NCBI RefSeq assembly: GCF_902506165.1
Contig: NZ_LR733817.1
Coordinates: 758,152-822,151, forward strand
Reading direction: 5' to 3'
Length of the DNA stretch: 64,000 bases
Origin: Bosea sp. 29B
GTDB taxonomy: Bacteria; Pseudomonadota; Alphaproteobacteria; Rhizobiales; Beijerinckiaceae
In this document: one piece after another, positions 1-8,984 of the stretch
Layout of the letters: each line of letters opens with the position of its first letter
Numbering within the stretch: position 1 is the stretch's first letter
The notes under the pieces: generated by a model
The model's database searches: none
What the model was told of the DNA's origin: nothing
The model's input: only the letters and a program-made list of their open reading frames with translations
Program-made: the position numbers and the translations under genes

Positions 1-1326
1 GCGGGCCTGGGGATCGACAACGCCGTCGCTGGCGATGACGCGGCCGCGCAGGATGGTACGCACGGGCGCGCCCTTGAAGCGCATGCCCTCATAGGGCGAG
101 TAGTCGGAGTGCGATTCCTGCGTCGCCGGATCGATCAGGACCTCCCTGTCCGGATCGACGACGACGAGGTCGGCATCCATGCCGACGGCGATACCGCCCT
201 TGTTCGGGATCGAATAGAGCTTCGCGACATTGGCGCTGGTCGCAGCGGCGATCTGCTCGATCGGCAGGCCGCGCTTGTGCACGCCCTCATGGATCAGGAC
301 CGGCAGCAGCGTGCCGATGCCGGGAAAGCCGGCGCTGGCCTTCCAGATGTCCGGCCCCTTGGTCTCGCGCTTGCGCGGCACATGGTCGGAGCCGATGGTC
401 GAGATCGTGCCGTCGCGCACGCCCTCCCACAGCGCCTCGACATCGTTTTCAGACCGTAGCGGCGGATTGACCTTGCCGAGGAAGCCGATCGGCGACTGGC
501 TGGTCAGCGCAAGGTAATGGCTGCAGGTCTCGACATGGATCGGCGCGCGGCCGGGCCGCTTCGCCCGGCGCACGATCTCCAGACTCTCGGCGCTCGACAT
601 GTGCACGATATTGACCGGGCACCCGGCCTTCTCGCCGAAATAGATCACCCGGAAGACGTTCTCGGCCTCGAGGAAGCCGGGGCTCTGCTCGTCCCAGACG
701 GGCAGGTCGTTGCGGCCGGCTTCCTTCAGCGGCTCGCGGAAGACCGGGATGACCTCGACATTCTCGCAATGCACGCCGACGACGCCGCCCTTGATGCGCG
801 CGCCCTGCAGCAGCGCCCGGTAGAGCAGGCCGTCATCGATCTCGGTGAAGCCCTTCGCCGCGCCCGAGGCGCCCTTGTACATCAGGTAGACCTTGATCGA
901 GGTCACGCCGAAGCGCTCGGCGCATTCCGGCAGCGTCTCGATGTGCAGCTTGCTGGTGACGCCGAAATGGAAGCCGAAATCGATCAGCGACTGGCTCTCG
1001 CCGCGCTCCTTCCAAGGCCCGGTCGACTGGCGCAAATCGTTGGAGCGGTGGAAGGTCATCATCCCGGTGACGCCGCCAATGGCGGCCGAGCGCGATTCGG
1101 TCTCGAAATCGGTCTCGTTCGAGCCGAAGCCGATATGGGTGTGCGGGTCGATCAGCCCCGGCATCACCCATTTGCCGCGGCAGTCGATCACCTCCCTGGC
1201 GCTCGCCTGCTCGCCCGGCGCCAGCAGCGCGGCGATGCGCCCGTCCTTGACCGCGACCGAGCCGGTGCGGACCCCGACGCCCGGGAAGACGATCTCGCCC
1301 CCCGCCAGCAAGAGATCGAAACTCAT
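1..1326 (-). CDS. Hydantoinase/dihydropyrimidinase-like cyclic amidohydrolase (3' end outside window)
   Basis: Binuclear-metal amidohydrolase of the hydantoinase/dihydropyrimidinase/allantoinase group, expected to open a cyclic amide, imide or ureide in the cytoplasm. 442 codons are visible from the ATG at 1326; the reading frame is still open at base 1, so the C-terminus is missing. All metal ligands of the family can be read: H62 and H64 (DPHTH), the carboxylated lysine K151 (LMYKG), H187 (VHCEN), H242 (VHMSS) and D314 (GSDHVP). A KVNPPLR segment, common in hydantoinases, precedes D314. The start codon overlaps the stop of the upstream aconitase-like gene (ATGA), so the two are translationally coupled and probably act in one pathway. 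The substrate is unknown; family membership does not separate hydantoin, dihydropyrimidine, allantoin or cyclic imide. Confidence 0.88.
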   Translation of the reverse strand, partial: MSFDLLLAGGEIVFPGVGVRTGSVAVKDGRIAALLAPGEQASAREVIDCRGKWVMPGLIDPHTHIGFGSNETDFETESRSAAIGGVTGMMTFHRSNDLRQSTGPWKERGESQSLIDFGFHFGVTSKLHIETLPECAERFGVTSIKVYLMYKGASGAAKGFTEIDDGLLYRALLQGARIKGGVVGVHCENVEVIPVFREPLKEAGRNDLPVWDEQSPGFLEAENVFRVIYFGEKAGCPVNIVHMSSAESLEIVRRAKRPGRAPIHVETCSHYLALTSQSPIGFLGKVNPPLRSENDVEALWEGVRDGTISTIGSDHVPRKRETKGPDIWKASAGFPGIGTLLPVLIHEGVHKRGLPIEQIAAATSANVAKLYSIPNKGGIAVGMDADLVVVDPDREVLIDPATQESHSDYSPYEGMRFKGAPVRTILRGRVIASDGVVDPQAR

Positions 1327-4028
1327 GGATGCTCCGTGACCAGGGCTGGCGCGGCGCGCCGGATGAAGAAGGCAAGGACTTCGGCCATGATGCCGCCGGC
1401 CCGCAGGCAGGCACGCTCGCTCATGGTCGAAACATCGGCCGTGACCGAGAAGCGGATCGACCCAGAAGCGCCGGTGGCGGTGACCGTGGCCGAGCCGATG
1501 CCGTCGATCGCGGCCGACAACCCCTCGATATCCAAGCTCTCGCTGCCGTCGAGGCCGAGCTGGCGCCAGCCCTGCCCTTCCGCGAAGCGCAGCGGCACCA
1601 CACCCATGCCGATCAGGTTGGAGCGGTGGATGCGCTCATAGCTCTCGGCGACGACGGCGCGCACGCCGAGCAGAGCCGAACCCTTGGCCGCCCAGTCGCG
1701 GCTGGAGCCCATGCCGTAGTCCTTGCCGCCCAGCACGACCAGCGGCACGCCGCGCTCGCCATAGGCGCTTGCCGCCTCATGGACGGAGACAACCTGGCCC
1801 TCCGGCTGCAGTTGCGTCCAGCCACCCTCGCGGCCGGGCACCATCTGGTTCTTGATCCGCAGATTGGCGAAGGTCGCGCGCGCCATCACCTCGTGATTGC
1901 AGCGCCGACCGACATAGGTGTTGAACGCTTTCGGCTCGATGCCGAGTCCGATCAGATAGCGCCCCGCCGGGCTGTCGACCGGAATCTCGCCGCTCGGCGA
2001 AATGTGGTCGGTGGTCAGCGAGTCGCCGTACACGCCGAGAACGCGCGCACTATGCAGCGCCTCCGGTACGCCCTCGCGCGCTCGCTCGCGAGCGAGTTCC
2101 AGGAAGGGCGGCTCGACCAGATAGCTCGATTGCGGATTCCAGCCGAAGCGGAGCCCGGTCGGCGCGGCAAGCTCGTCCCAGAGCAGGCTGGAGGGCATAT
2201 CGCCATAGACCTCGCGGAACAGGCGCGCATCGCCGGCACGTGCCGCCAACGTGGCGATCTCGGCTTCGTCCGGCCAGAGATCGGCGAGGCGGATCGCCCT
2301 TTCCGCATCCGCGCCGTTGAGCGGCTCGCTTTCGAGATCGATGTCGATCCGCCCGGCCAGCGCGAAGGCGACGACCAGCGGCGGCGACATGATGTAGTTG
2401 GCCCGCACTTGGCGATGGATGCGGCCCTCGAAATTCCGATTGCCCGACAGCGCGGCGGCGGCAACCAGCCCGCCAGCATCGATCGCCTGCGCCATCACCG
2501 GCAGCAGCGGCCCCGACTTGCCGCCGCAGGTGGTGCAGCCATAGCCGACCACGCCGAAGCCGAGCTGCTCCAGCGGCGCCAGCAGGCCGAGCTCGTCGAG
2601 ATAGCGCGTCACCACGCGCGAGCCCGGCGCCAGCGAGGTCTTGACCCAGTCTGGGACCGTGAGCCCGGCAGCGACCGCATTGCGCGCCAGCAACCCGGCC
2701 GCGATCATCACCGCCGGGTTGGACGTGTTGGTGCAGGCGGTGATCGCCGCGATCGCCAGCGCGCCGTGCCGGAGCTCGGCTGAACCTGCTGGTGTCGAGA
2801 CCGGAACGGCCGCGGCGGGGTCGGCGGCGAAACCGCCATCCGCCAGCGGTTGCGGTAGCCGGCCCACGAAATCCGTCGCGACTGCAGCAAGATCGAGCCG
2901 GTCCTGCGGGCGGCGCGGCCCGGCGACGCTACGACCGACCCTGGCGAGGTCGATCTCGACGACACGGGAATAAGCGGGGTCGGGCAGTCCGGGCTCGCGG
3001 AACATGGCATTGGCCCGCGCATAGGCCTCGACGAAGGCGACCTGCTCCGGCGAGCGCGTGCGGGCGAGATAGGCGATGGTCTGCGCGTCGATCGGGAAGA
3101 AGCCGGCGGTGGCGCCGTATTCCGGCGCCATATTGGCGAGCGTCGCCCTGGACGGCACCGACAGCGTCGCCGCGCCCGGCCCGAAATACTCGATCACAGT
3201 CGAAACGACACGCTCGCGCCGCAGCCGCTCGGTGACGGTGAGGACGAGGTCGGTGGTGGTCGCGCCGGCGGGCAGCGCCCCGACCAGCCTGACGCCGACG
3301 AATTCCGGCACTGGGAAGACATAGGGCTGGCCGAGCATCGCCGCCTGCGCCTCGATACCGCCGACGCCCCAGCCGAGCACGCCGATGCCATTGATCATCG
3401 GCGTGTGGGAATCGCCGCCGATGACGAAGTCCGCGCAGGCGATCTCACCGAGCGGCGTCGCGACCCGGGTGACGACCGGGGCGATGTGCTCCAGATTGAC
3501 CTGATGGATGATGCCGGTGCCGGGCGGATAGACGCGGACGGAGCGAAACGCCTGCTGCGCCCATTTCAGGAAGCTGTAGCGCTCGCCATTGCGCTCGAAC
3601 TCGCGCGCCATGTTGCGCGCCATCGCATCGGGCGTGGCGGAGACGTCGACCTGCAGGGAATGGTCGACGATGACGTCGACAGGAATGCGCGGCTCGACGC
3701 TGGCCGGATCGCAGCCGGCCTCGGCAACGGCGTCGCGCAGCGAAGCCAGGTCGAGCAGCACCGGCAGGCCGCTCGAATCCGGCAGGATGACGCGGCCGAC
3801 GGTCAGCGGCACGCCGACGCCGTGGTTGTCGCGCCAACGCAGCATCGCCGCAACGGCGTCCGCACCGATATTGGGATCGCAGAGCCTGCCCCGTTCGAGA
3901 TTCTCGACGAAGACGCGGCAGGCGTAGGGTAGCGTGGCGAGGCCTACGCCGGCACGCTCGGCCGCGCGGGCGACCGAGACATAAGCCCCGGCCGCGGCAT
4001 CAGTTTTCAGGCTGTCATCGGACATCAT
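1323..4028 (-). CDS. Aconitase-family hydratase, AcnA-like with divergent active-site motifs
   Basis: Single-chain 4Fe-4S (de)hydratase of the AcnA/AcnD type, about 901 aa from the ATG at 4028, close to the usual AcnA length. The swivel domain at the C-terminus is complete (SDH-type [10 protein letters not shown] and [11 protein letters not shown] motifs, the latter with the catalytic Arg/Ser). Cluster cysteines are present in ACTNTSNP and GCTTC. However, the sequence after the CxxC is GGKSG rather than the IGNSG usual in AcnA, and the N-terminal substrate loop reads PDSSGLPV rather than QDFTGVPA. This suggests a substrate other than citrate/isocitrate. A longer frame reaches back to 4241 but that part covers the promoter region and lacks coding character; an ATG at 4040 is an alternative start. 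First gene of a minus-strand operon with the amidohydrolase; divergent from the GntR gene. Confidence 0.87.
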   Translation of the reverse strand: MMSDDSLKTDAAAGAYVSVARAAERAGVGLATLPYACRVFVENLERGRLCDPNIGADAVAAMLRWRDNHGVGVPLTVGRVILPDSSGLPVLLDLASLRDAVAEAGCDPASVEPRIPVDVIVDHSLQVDVSATPDAMARNMAREFERNGERYSFLKWAQQAFRSVRVYPPGTGIIHQVNLEHIAPVVTRVATPLGEIACADFVIGGDSHTPMINGIGVLGWGVGGIEAQAAMLGQPYVFPVPEFVGVRLVGALPAGATTTDLVLTVTERLRRERVVSTVIEYFGPGAATLSVPSRATLANMAPEYGATAGFFPIDAQTIAYLARTRSPEQVAFVEAYARANAMFREPGLPDPAYSRVVEIDLARVGRSVAGPRRPQDRLDLAAVATDFVGRLPQPLADGGFAADPAAAVPVSTPAGSAELRHGALAIAAITACTNTSNPAVMIAAGLLARNAVAAGLTVPDWVKTSLAPGSRVVTRYLDELGLLAPLEQLGFGVVGYGCTTCGGKSGPLLPVMAQAIDAGGLVAAAALSGNRNFEGRIHRQVRANYIMSPPLVVAFALAGRIDIDLESEPLNGADAERAIRLADLWPDEAEIATLAARAGDARLFREVYGDMPSSLLWDELAAPTGLRFGWNPQSSYLVEPPFLELARERAREGVPEALHSARVLGVYGDSLTTDHISPSGEIPVDSPAGRYLIGLGIEPKAFNTYVGRRCNHEVMARATFANLRIKNQMVPGREGGWTQLQPEGQVVSVHEAASAYGERGVPLVVLGGKDYGMGSSRDWAAKGSALLGVRAVVAESYERIHRSNLIGMGVVPLRFAEGQGWRQLGLDGSESLDIEGLSAAIDGIGSATVTATGASGSIRFSVTADVSTMSERACLRAGGIMAEVLAFFIRRAAPALVTEHP

Positions 4029-4093
4029 GACGCCGGCCATTCCGCGGCTCGCATCGTTCAACACGCCCGGAAAATGCGAGGAGGGCCAATTAA

Positions 4094-4101
4094 TGTCAAC
4101 A
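4094..4101 (-). promoter_or_regulatory. Operator-like palindrome TGTTGACA, copy 1
   Basis: TGT-TG-ACA read on the minus strand, in the divergent region upstream of the aconitase-like gene. It is flanked by AAAG on one side and TTAATT on the other, giving an imperfect longer dyad. The same 8-mer occurs three more times in the window, only in the two divergent promoter regions of the 1-14.5 kb cluster. It contains TTGACA, so it may also act as, or overlap, a -35 box. Confidence 0.5.
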
Positions 4102-4232
4102 CTTTCAGAAAAGTATTTTTCTACAGACATTTTGATTTTCGACTGGCCGGCAGCTAAATCAAAGTCGCGGTATTTACGGGACCGGTCGTGCGAGGTCCTG
4201 CTTGCGGGCTTCCAGCGAGCACTCTTCAAAAC

Positions 4233-4240
4233 TGTTGACA
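4233..4240 (+). promoter_or_regulatory. Operator-like palindrome TGTTGACA, copy 2
   Basis: Sits 30 bases upstream of the GntR start codon within AAAAC-TGTTGACA-CATTTTT, which forms an A-rich/T-rich extended dyad. It would also supply a -35 TTGACA to the plus-strand operon. Together with copy 1 it frames the divergent promoter region, as expected for an autoregulating GntR/FCD protein. Confidence 0.5.
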
Positions 4241-4269
4241 CATTTTTGAGCCGCTCCTAACGTTCACGC

Positions 4270-4968
4270 ATGGACCTGCAGGAACCGGCAACCGGCGAAC
4301 GGCGCCCCGAGACGCTCGGCGAAGGGATCTTCGGCCGCATTCTCGAGCTGATCTACAGCACCGAGCTCGCCCCCGGCATGGTCGTCAACGAATCCGTGCT
4401 GGCCACGCGCTTCGGTGTCAGCCGCGGGCCGGTCCGCGAGGCCATCCGCCGTCTCCAGGGCATCCAGCTCGTCTCGCGCGAGCCCTTCCTGCGGGCGCGC
4501 GTCGTCTCCCTGTCCGCCCAGGCGATCCTGGAGCTCTTCCAGATGCGCGAGGCGCTCGAAGGCTACGCCTGCCGCCTCGCCGCCCAGCGGATGAGCGAGA
4601 CCGAGATCGATGCGTTGATCGCCGATCTCGAAGCCGCCCATTCCGGGCGCCAGCCGGAAGGCGCGCACTTCGACTTCCACGAGCGGGTCGTCCGCGCCAG
4701 CGGCAACAGCCGCATCATCGATAGCCTTTGCGGCGATCTCTACCACCTGCTGCGCATCTACCGGCGCATCTCCGGCGCCGTGCCGGAGCGCAAGGAACTC
4801 GCCTTCACCGAGCACTGGCAGATCCTGCGCGCCATCAAGATGCGCGATGGCGCCCTCGCCGAATCCCTGATGCGCTCGCATGTCGAGCGCGCCGGCCGCC
4901 ATGTGCTGGCCCAGGTTCCCGAAACCCCATCCATTGCTGCCGCCGATGCGGAGAAACGAGCATCATGA
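4270..4968 (+). CDS. GntR-family regulator, FadR/FCD subfamily
   Basis: 232 aa. An N-terminal winged helix-turn-helix (about residues 15-75, with VLATRFGVSRGPVREAIRRL) is followed by an all-helical FCD ligand domain. The FCD metal/ligand residues appear as DFHERVVRASGN, EHWQILRAI and SHVERAGRH. Such proteins usually repress catabolic operons and are released by a carboxylic acid. It is the first gene of a plus-strand operon (GntR, lyase, flavoprotein, LysR) and its stop overlaps the next start (ATGA). It faces the aconitase-like gene across a region with two TGTTGACA palindromes, which are the likely binding sites. The ATG at 4270 gives a normal FCD-family length. Confidence 0.9.
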   Translation: MDLQEPATGERRPETLGEGIFGRILELIYSTELAPGMVVNESVLATRFGVSRGPVREAIRRLQGIQLVSREPFLRARVVSLSAQAILELFQMREALEGYACRLAAQRMSETEIDALIADLEAAHSGRQPEGAHFDFHERVVRASGNSRIIDSLCGDLYHLLRIYRRISGAVPERKELAFTEHWQILRAIKMRDGALAESLMRSHVERAGRHVLAQVPETPSIAAADAEKRAS

Positions 4969-5915
4969 TCGCCAGACGCGAGATTTCGGCTCCGGCCGCC
5001 TTCCGGGCCCTGCTCAATTCCGGCGAGTTCCTGGTCTCGCCCGGCGTCTATGACGGCTACAGCGCCCGCCTGGTCGAGGCCGCCGGCTTCAAGAGCGCCT
5101 GCACCAGCGGCGCCGCCATCGCCAACTCGATCCTCGGCGTCGAGGATCTCGGCATGATGGGGCTGAACGAGAACGTCAATCACTGCCGCCAGCTCGCCCG
5201 CTCGATCGCGATCCCGCTGACCTGCGACGCCGACAACGGCTACGGCAACCCGATGAACGTGCACTACACCGTGCAAATGTTCGAGGAGGCGGGCGTCGCC
5301 GGCGTCAACCTGGAAGACCAGGTCAGCCCGAAGCGCTGCGGCCACATGCCGGGCAAGGAGGTCGTCTCCAAGGAGGAGATGGTCAAGAAGATCGAGGCCG
5401 CCTGCCTCGCCCGCCGCGACGACGATTTCGTCATCATCGCCCGCACCGACGCCCTCGCGGTCGAGGGCATCGACGCGACGCTGGAGCGCATCCGCGCCTA
5501 TGTCGCCGCCGGCGCCGACGCGATCTTCCCCGACGCCGTCAAGACCGAGGACCAGATCGCCCGTGTCGTCGAGGCGGCCGGCGGCAAGCCAGTCTCGATC
5601 AATATGGGTTTCGGTATCCGCCCGCGCCCGACCACGCCGCTGATCCCGCTGCCGCGCCTCAAGGAGCTCGGCGTGCGCCGCATCAGCCTGCCGCGCATGC
5701 TGCCGGCCGCCGCGATCAAGGCGATGCAGGAGGCGCTCTCGGTGATGCGCGGCGTGATGGAAACCGGCATCCCGGCTGATCGCTCCGACCTGCTGGTCGG
5801 CATCGAGGAGATCTGGAACCTGATGGGCTTCCCGGCCATGCAGGCGCTGGAGAAGCAGCTCCTCACCACCGACCATTACGAGACCAAGTACAAGGCGACG
5901 GCGAAGGCTTCCTGA
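4965..5915 (+). CDS. Isocitrate lyase/PEP mutase superfamily C-C lyase
   Basis: 316 aa, the size of methylisocitrate lyase (PrpB), dimethylmalate lyase and oxaloacetate hydrolase. Superfamily hallmarks are visible: the Mg-binding segment DADNGYGN (D88, D90), LED at 116-118, and KRCGH at 123-127, the flexible-loop signature that carries the catalytic cysteine in lyases (PEP mutase itself lacks it). It should cleave a 2-hydroxy di- or tricarboxylate into pyruvate or glyoxylate plus a smaller acid. Translation is coupled to the GntR gene through an ATGA overlap. Next to an aconitase-like hydratase, it suggests a hydrate-then-cleave pair resembling the 2-methylcitrate cycle or the dimethylmalate branch of nicotinate fermentation. 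The exact substrate cannot be deduced. Confidence 0.85.
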   Translation: MIARREISAPAAFRALLNSGEFLVSPGVYDGYSARLVEAAGFKSACTSGAAIANSILGVEDLGMMGLNENVNHCRQLARSIAIPLTCDADNGYGNPMNVHYTVQMFEEAGVAGVNLEDQVSPKRCGHMPGKEVVSKEEMVKKIEAACLARRDDDFVIIARTDALAVEGIDATLERIRAYVAAGADAIFPDAVKTEDQIARVVEAAGGKPVSINMGFGIRPRPTTPLIPLPRLKELGVRRISLPRMLPAAAIKAMQEALSVMRGVMETGIPADRSDLLVGIEEIWNLMGFPAMQALEKQLLTTDHYETKYKATAKAS

Positions 5916-5928
5916 GGCGGGGCCGGCC

Positions 5929-7314
5929 ATGGCCTCCCCCGAGCCCGACCTCGAAGTCGACGTCCTGGTGATCGGCGCCGGCGGCTGCGGCCTCGTCGCG
6001 GCGCTCGCCGCGCATGAGGCGGGCGCCGAAGTCGCGGTCGTCGAGAAGCTGCCGCGCCTTGCCGGCAACACCATGCTGTCGAGCGGCTCGATCCCCGCCG
6101 CCGGCACCCGCTTCCAGGCTGCAGCCGGCATCGCCGACGATCCAGCCCGCTTCGCCGCCGACCTGCGCCGCACAGCCGGTCCGCACGAGGCCGAGGCGCT
6201 GGTCGACAGTCTCGCCGCCATCTCGGCGCCGATGGTCGAATGGCTCGCCGATACCATCGGCCTGCCGATCGAATTGATCGGCGCCTATCGGCATGTCGGA
6301 CACAGCGTCAACCGCCTGCACGCCGTGCCCTCGCGCCGCGGCGCCGATCTGATGCAGGGCCTCTGGCAGGCGGCCGAAGCGCGCGGCATTCCGGTGGCGC
6401 TGGCCACCCCTGCAACCGCCCTTCTCGCCGAGGACGGCATCGTCCGCGGCGCGCGCATACAAACCCAAGGCAGCGCGGAGAGCCTGATCACGGCCAAGGC
6501 CGTGATCCTCGCCTGCAACGGCTTTGGTCATGACCGGGAATTGCTTGCCCGCCACGCCCCCGACATCGCCGGCGCCGAGTATTTCGGCGCGCTCGGCAGC
6601 GATGGCGAGGCCGTGCGTTGGGGCGAGGCGCTCGGGGCGCGCCTCGCCAATATGGGCGCCTACCAGGCTCATTCCGCCATCGCCCAGCCGCATGGCGAGC
6701 TCGTCACCTGGACGGTTGTCGAGAAGGGCGGTGTCATCGTCGACGAGACCGGCCGCCGCTTCGCCGACGAGACCCTCGGCTACTCTGCCTTCGCCGCCCC
6801 GGCCCTTGCACGCGGCGGACGCCTGTTCGCGATCTATGACAGCCGCATCCGTGAGGCCACCGCCGCCGGCCAGCCGGATTTCGGCGTGCTCGTCGCCCAT
6901 GGTGGCGCGCCCGATTTCGCCGATACCGACGCGCTCGCCTCTGCCTGCCGGCTGCCGCCGGATGCGCTCGCCGAAACGCTGGCGCTGGCAGCCGGCGTAG
7001 CCACTGGCGATCGGCCGGATGCCCTCGGCCGCAAGGCCTGGGGCATGGGGCCGCTGCAGGCGCCGTTCGTGGCGACAAGGATCGCCCCGGCGCTGTTCCA
7101 CACCCAGGGCGGCCCGCTGGTCGACGAGGAGGCGCGGGTGCTGCGCCAGGACGGCGGCATCGTGCCGGGCCTCTATGCTGGCGGCGGCGCCGCGGCCGGC
7201 GTCAGCGGACGGGCGGGCGGCGCCGGCTATGCCTCCGGAAACGGCCTGCTCGCCGCGCTCGGCCTCGGCTTCATCGCCGGGCGAGCTGCGGCTAGCCACG
7301 CGCAATCGACCTAG
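5929..7314 (+). CDS. FAD-dependent oxidoreductase, fumarate reductase/3-ketosteroid dehydrogenase type
   Basis: 461 aa. The Rossmann FAD motif is at the N-terminus (DVLVIGAGGCGLVAALAA), followed by GNTMLSSG, the second flavin-contacting segment typical of the fumarate reductase, urocanate reductase and ketosteroid dehydrogenase group. Near the C-terminus HTQGGPL and the FAD-binding GLYAGGGAA... YASGNGLL stretch complete the fold. No heme motif and no export signal are present, so it is a soluble cytoplasmic enzyme that oxidises or reduces a C=C bond next to a carboxylate or ketone. It lies 13 bases after the lyase gene. TcuA-type tricarballylate dehydrogenase has a similar size and chemistry, but its GGNS...HTRN signature is absent. 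Confidence 0.85.
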   Translation: MASPEPDLEVDVLVIGAGGCGLVAALAAHEAGAEVAVVEKLPRLAGNTMLSSGSIPAAGTRFQAAAGIADDPARFAADLRRTAGPHEAEALVDSLAAISAPMVEWLADTIGLPIELIGAYRHVGHSVNRLHAVPSRRGADLMQGLWQAAEARGIPVALATPATALLAEDGIVRGARIQTQGSAESLITAKAVILACNGFGHDRELLARHAPDIAGAEYFGALGSDGEAVRWGEALGARLANMGAYQAHSAIAQPHGELVTWTVVEKGGVIVDETGRRFADETLGYSAFAAPALARGGRLFAIYDSRIREATAAGQPDFGVLVAHGGAPDFADTDALASACRLPPDALAETLALAAGVATGDRPDALGRKAWGMGPLQAPFVATRIAPALFHTQGGPLVDEEARVLRQDGGIVPGLYAGGGAAAGVSGRAGGAGYASGNGLLAALGLGFIAGRAAASHAQST

Positions 7315-7330
7315 AGCGCAGGCGCAGCCG

Positions 7331-8257
7331 ATGGACCTCAGGGCGCTGCGCTATTTCCGGACGGTCGCAGAATGCGGCAGCTTCAGCCGCGCCTCGGAGA
7401 TGCTGCGCATCTCGCAGCCCGCCGTAAGCCGCACCATCCGCGAACTGGAGGCCGAGCTCGGCAAGGAACTGCTTGAACGTGGCCGCGACGGCGCCCGGCT
7501 GACCGAGGCCGGCCGCATCCTGTTCGAGCACTCCGCTCAGCTCCTGCGCCAGGTCGAGCAGGCCGCCAGCGACGTTCGCCGCGGCTCGGCCGCCCTGACC
7601 GGCCGCCTCACCATCGGCATGCCGCCGGGCGTCGGCCATCTCTTGGCGCCGCCTCTGCTCGCCCGCTTCAGCGCCGCGCATGAGCAGGTCGAGGTCAAGA
7701 TCGTGGGCGGCTTTTCGAGCCAGCTGCACGACCTGCTCGCCCGTCGCCAGCTCGATCTCGCCTTCGCCCATGATCCGCTGCCGCAGCGCGGCCTCAGGGT
7801 TACGCCCCTGCTGCGCGAGGAGGTCTTCGTCGTCGGGCTCCCTGGCAGCCTCGGCGATGGCATCGGCGAATTGCCGTCGGCCGAGATCGTCAAGCTGCCG
7901 CTGATCCTGCCGAGCCGGCCGAACGCCTCACGCCGACTGCTCGACGCCTGGGCCGCGCGTGAGGGCCTGTGGGTCGATGCCCGCTACGAGGTCGACGACC
8001 ACGTCATCACCAGCGGGCTGGTCAGGCGCGGCCTCGGCGTCAGCCTGATGACGCGCGCCACCCTTGCCGCCGGCATGCTCGCCGGGGAGATCGACATCCG
8101 CCCGATCGCGCCGCGCGCCTATTGGCCGCTGGCGCTGGTCGAGCTCGATTTGCCCTCACCCTCGACCATCGCGACCGAGTTCGCCCGCATCGCACTCGGG
8201 ATCATACGCGAGATGACCGAGCAGGGAGGCTGGCCCGGCGCGATCGGGCCGGAGTGA
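7331..8257 (+). CDS. LysR-family transcriptional regulator
   Basis: 308 aa. The N-terminal HTH is canonical (LRALRYFRTVAECGSFSRAS ... ISQPAVSRTIRELE), followed by the periplasmic-binding-protein-like effector domain. It is the last gene of the plus-strand operon, 16 bases after the flavoprotein, and ends 7 bases from the convergent SDR gene. The frame is open upstream to 7019, but the ATG at 7331 places the HTH at the normal LysR position. It is a second regulator inside the same cluster as the GntR/FCD protein, which points to two-signal control. Confidence 0.9.
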   Translation: MDLRALRYFRTVAECGSFSRASEMLRISQPAVSRTIRELEAELGKELLERGRDGARLTEAGRILFEHSAQLLRQVEQAASDVRRGSAALTGRLTIGMPPGVGHLLAPPLLARFSAAHEQVEVKIVGGFSSQLHDLLARRQLDLAFAHDPLPQRGLRVTPLLREEVFVVGLPGSLGDGIGELPSAEIVKLPLILPSRPNASRRLLDAWAAREGLWVDARYEVDDHVITSGLVRRGLGVSLMTRATLAAGMLAGEIDIRPIAPRAYWPLALVELDLPSPSTIATEFARIALGIIREMTEQGGWPGAIGPE

Positions 8258-8264
8258 AAAGCTT

Positions 8265-8984
8265 CTAGCCCGGCGCCACCAGCGAGGCCCCACCGCAGAC
8301 ATAAAGCGTCTGGCCGGTGATCGCCCCGGCCTCCGGCGCCAGCAGGCACTGCACGAGATAGGCGACCTCGTCCGGCGCAATCAGCCGGCCGATCGGCAGC
8401 GAGACGGACGGCGCCTCGCCGCGGCTGGGGTCGCGCAGCATCGGCGTGTCGGTCGCGGCCGGCGCCACGACATTGACGGTGATGCCGCGCGGCGCCAGCT
8501 CCAGTGCCAGGCTGCGGGCAAGGCCGTGCAGCGCCGCCTTGGTCGCGGCATAGGCGCCGCGCCCCGGCCGACCGAGCGCACCGCGGCTCGACAGCAGCAC
8601 GATGCGGCCGCGCCCCTCGGGCAAGGCCGGCGCGAGTTCGCGCAGGATGGCGATGGCGGCACCGACATGCAGCCGCCAGAGCATCTCGACATCCTCGTCG
8701 CGGATCTCGGTGATGCGCCCGGTCCGCATCACCCCGGCGCAGTGCACGAAGGCGTCCGGCCGCTCCGCCAGGATCTCCGGCAGGACACCTGCCAGAGCTG
8801 ATGCATCGAGCAGGTCGAGCGGGATCGTGCGCAGGCCGGCAGCCTCCGCCTCAGTCGGCGCCGGCTGGCGGTCGAACCCGGTGACGCGCCAGCCTGCCGC
8901 AAGCAGGCGCTGCGCCAGCGCAAGACCGATCCCGGACGAGCTGCCGGTGATCAGAGCATGGCGGGGTGTCACCACCTCAGCCAT
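8265..8984 (-). CDS. Short-chain dehydrogenase/reductase (SDR)
   Basis: 239 aa classical SDR. The cofactor motif is TGSSSGIG near residue 15; the NNAG position reads HCAG; the catalytic Ser is in LLSSRGALG and the YxxxK dyad in YAATK. Acidic D at the end of beta-2 (GFDRQP) hints at NAD preference. The start at 8984 overlaps the end of the LLM monooxygenase gene by 8 bases; a further in-frame codon at 9014 lies inside that gene and is less likely. It is third in the operon FMN reductase - LLM monooxygenase - SDR, so it probably oxidises or reduces an intermediate of the monooxygenase product. Confidence 0.87.
   Translation of the reverse strand: MAEVVTPRHALITGSSSGIGLALAQRLLAAGWRVTGFDRQPAPTEAEAAGLRTIPLDLLDASALAGVLPEILAERPDAFVHCAGVMRTGRITEIRDEDVEMLWRLHVGAAIAILRELAPALPEGRGRIVLLSSRGALGRPGRGAYAATKAALHGLARSLALELAPRGITVNVVAPAATDTPMLRDPSRGEAPSVSLPIGRLIAPDEVAYLVQCLLAPEAGAITGQTLYVCGGASLVAPG

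Noticed and set aside
4029..4241. N-terminal extension of the first aconitase-like protein (start at 4241)
   Set aside because: The extra 71 residues cover the A/T-rich divergent promoter and two operator-like palindromes and match nothing in AcnA proteins; a start at 4028 or 4040 gives normal length.
5929..7314. TcuA (tricarballylate dehydrogenase) as a specific name for the flavoprotein
   Set aside because: Context with a LysR gene and aconitase is attractive, but the TcuA flavin segment is not seen; GNTMLSSG and HTQGGPL fit the broader fumarate reductase/ketosteroid dehydrogenase group.
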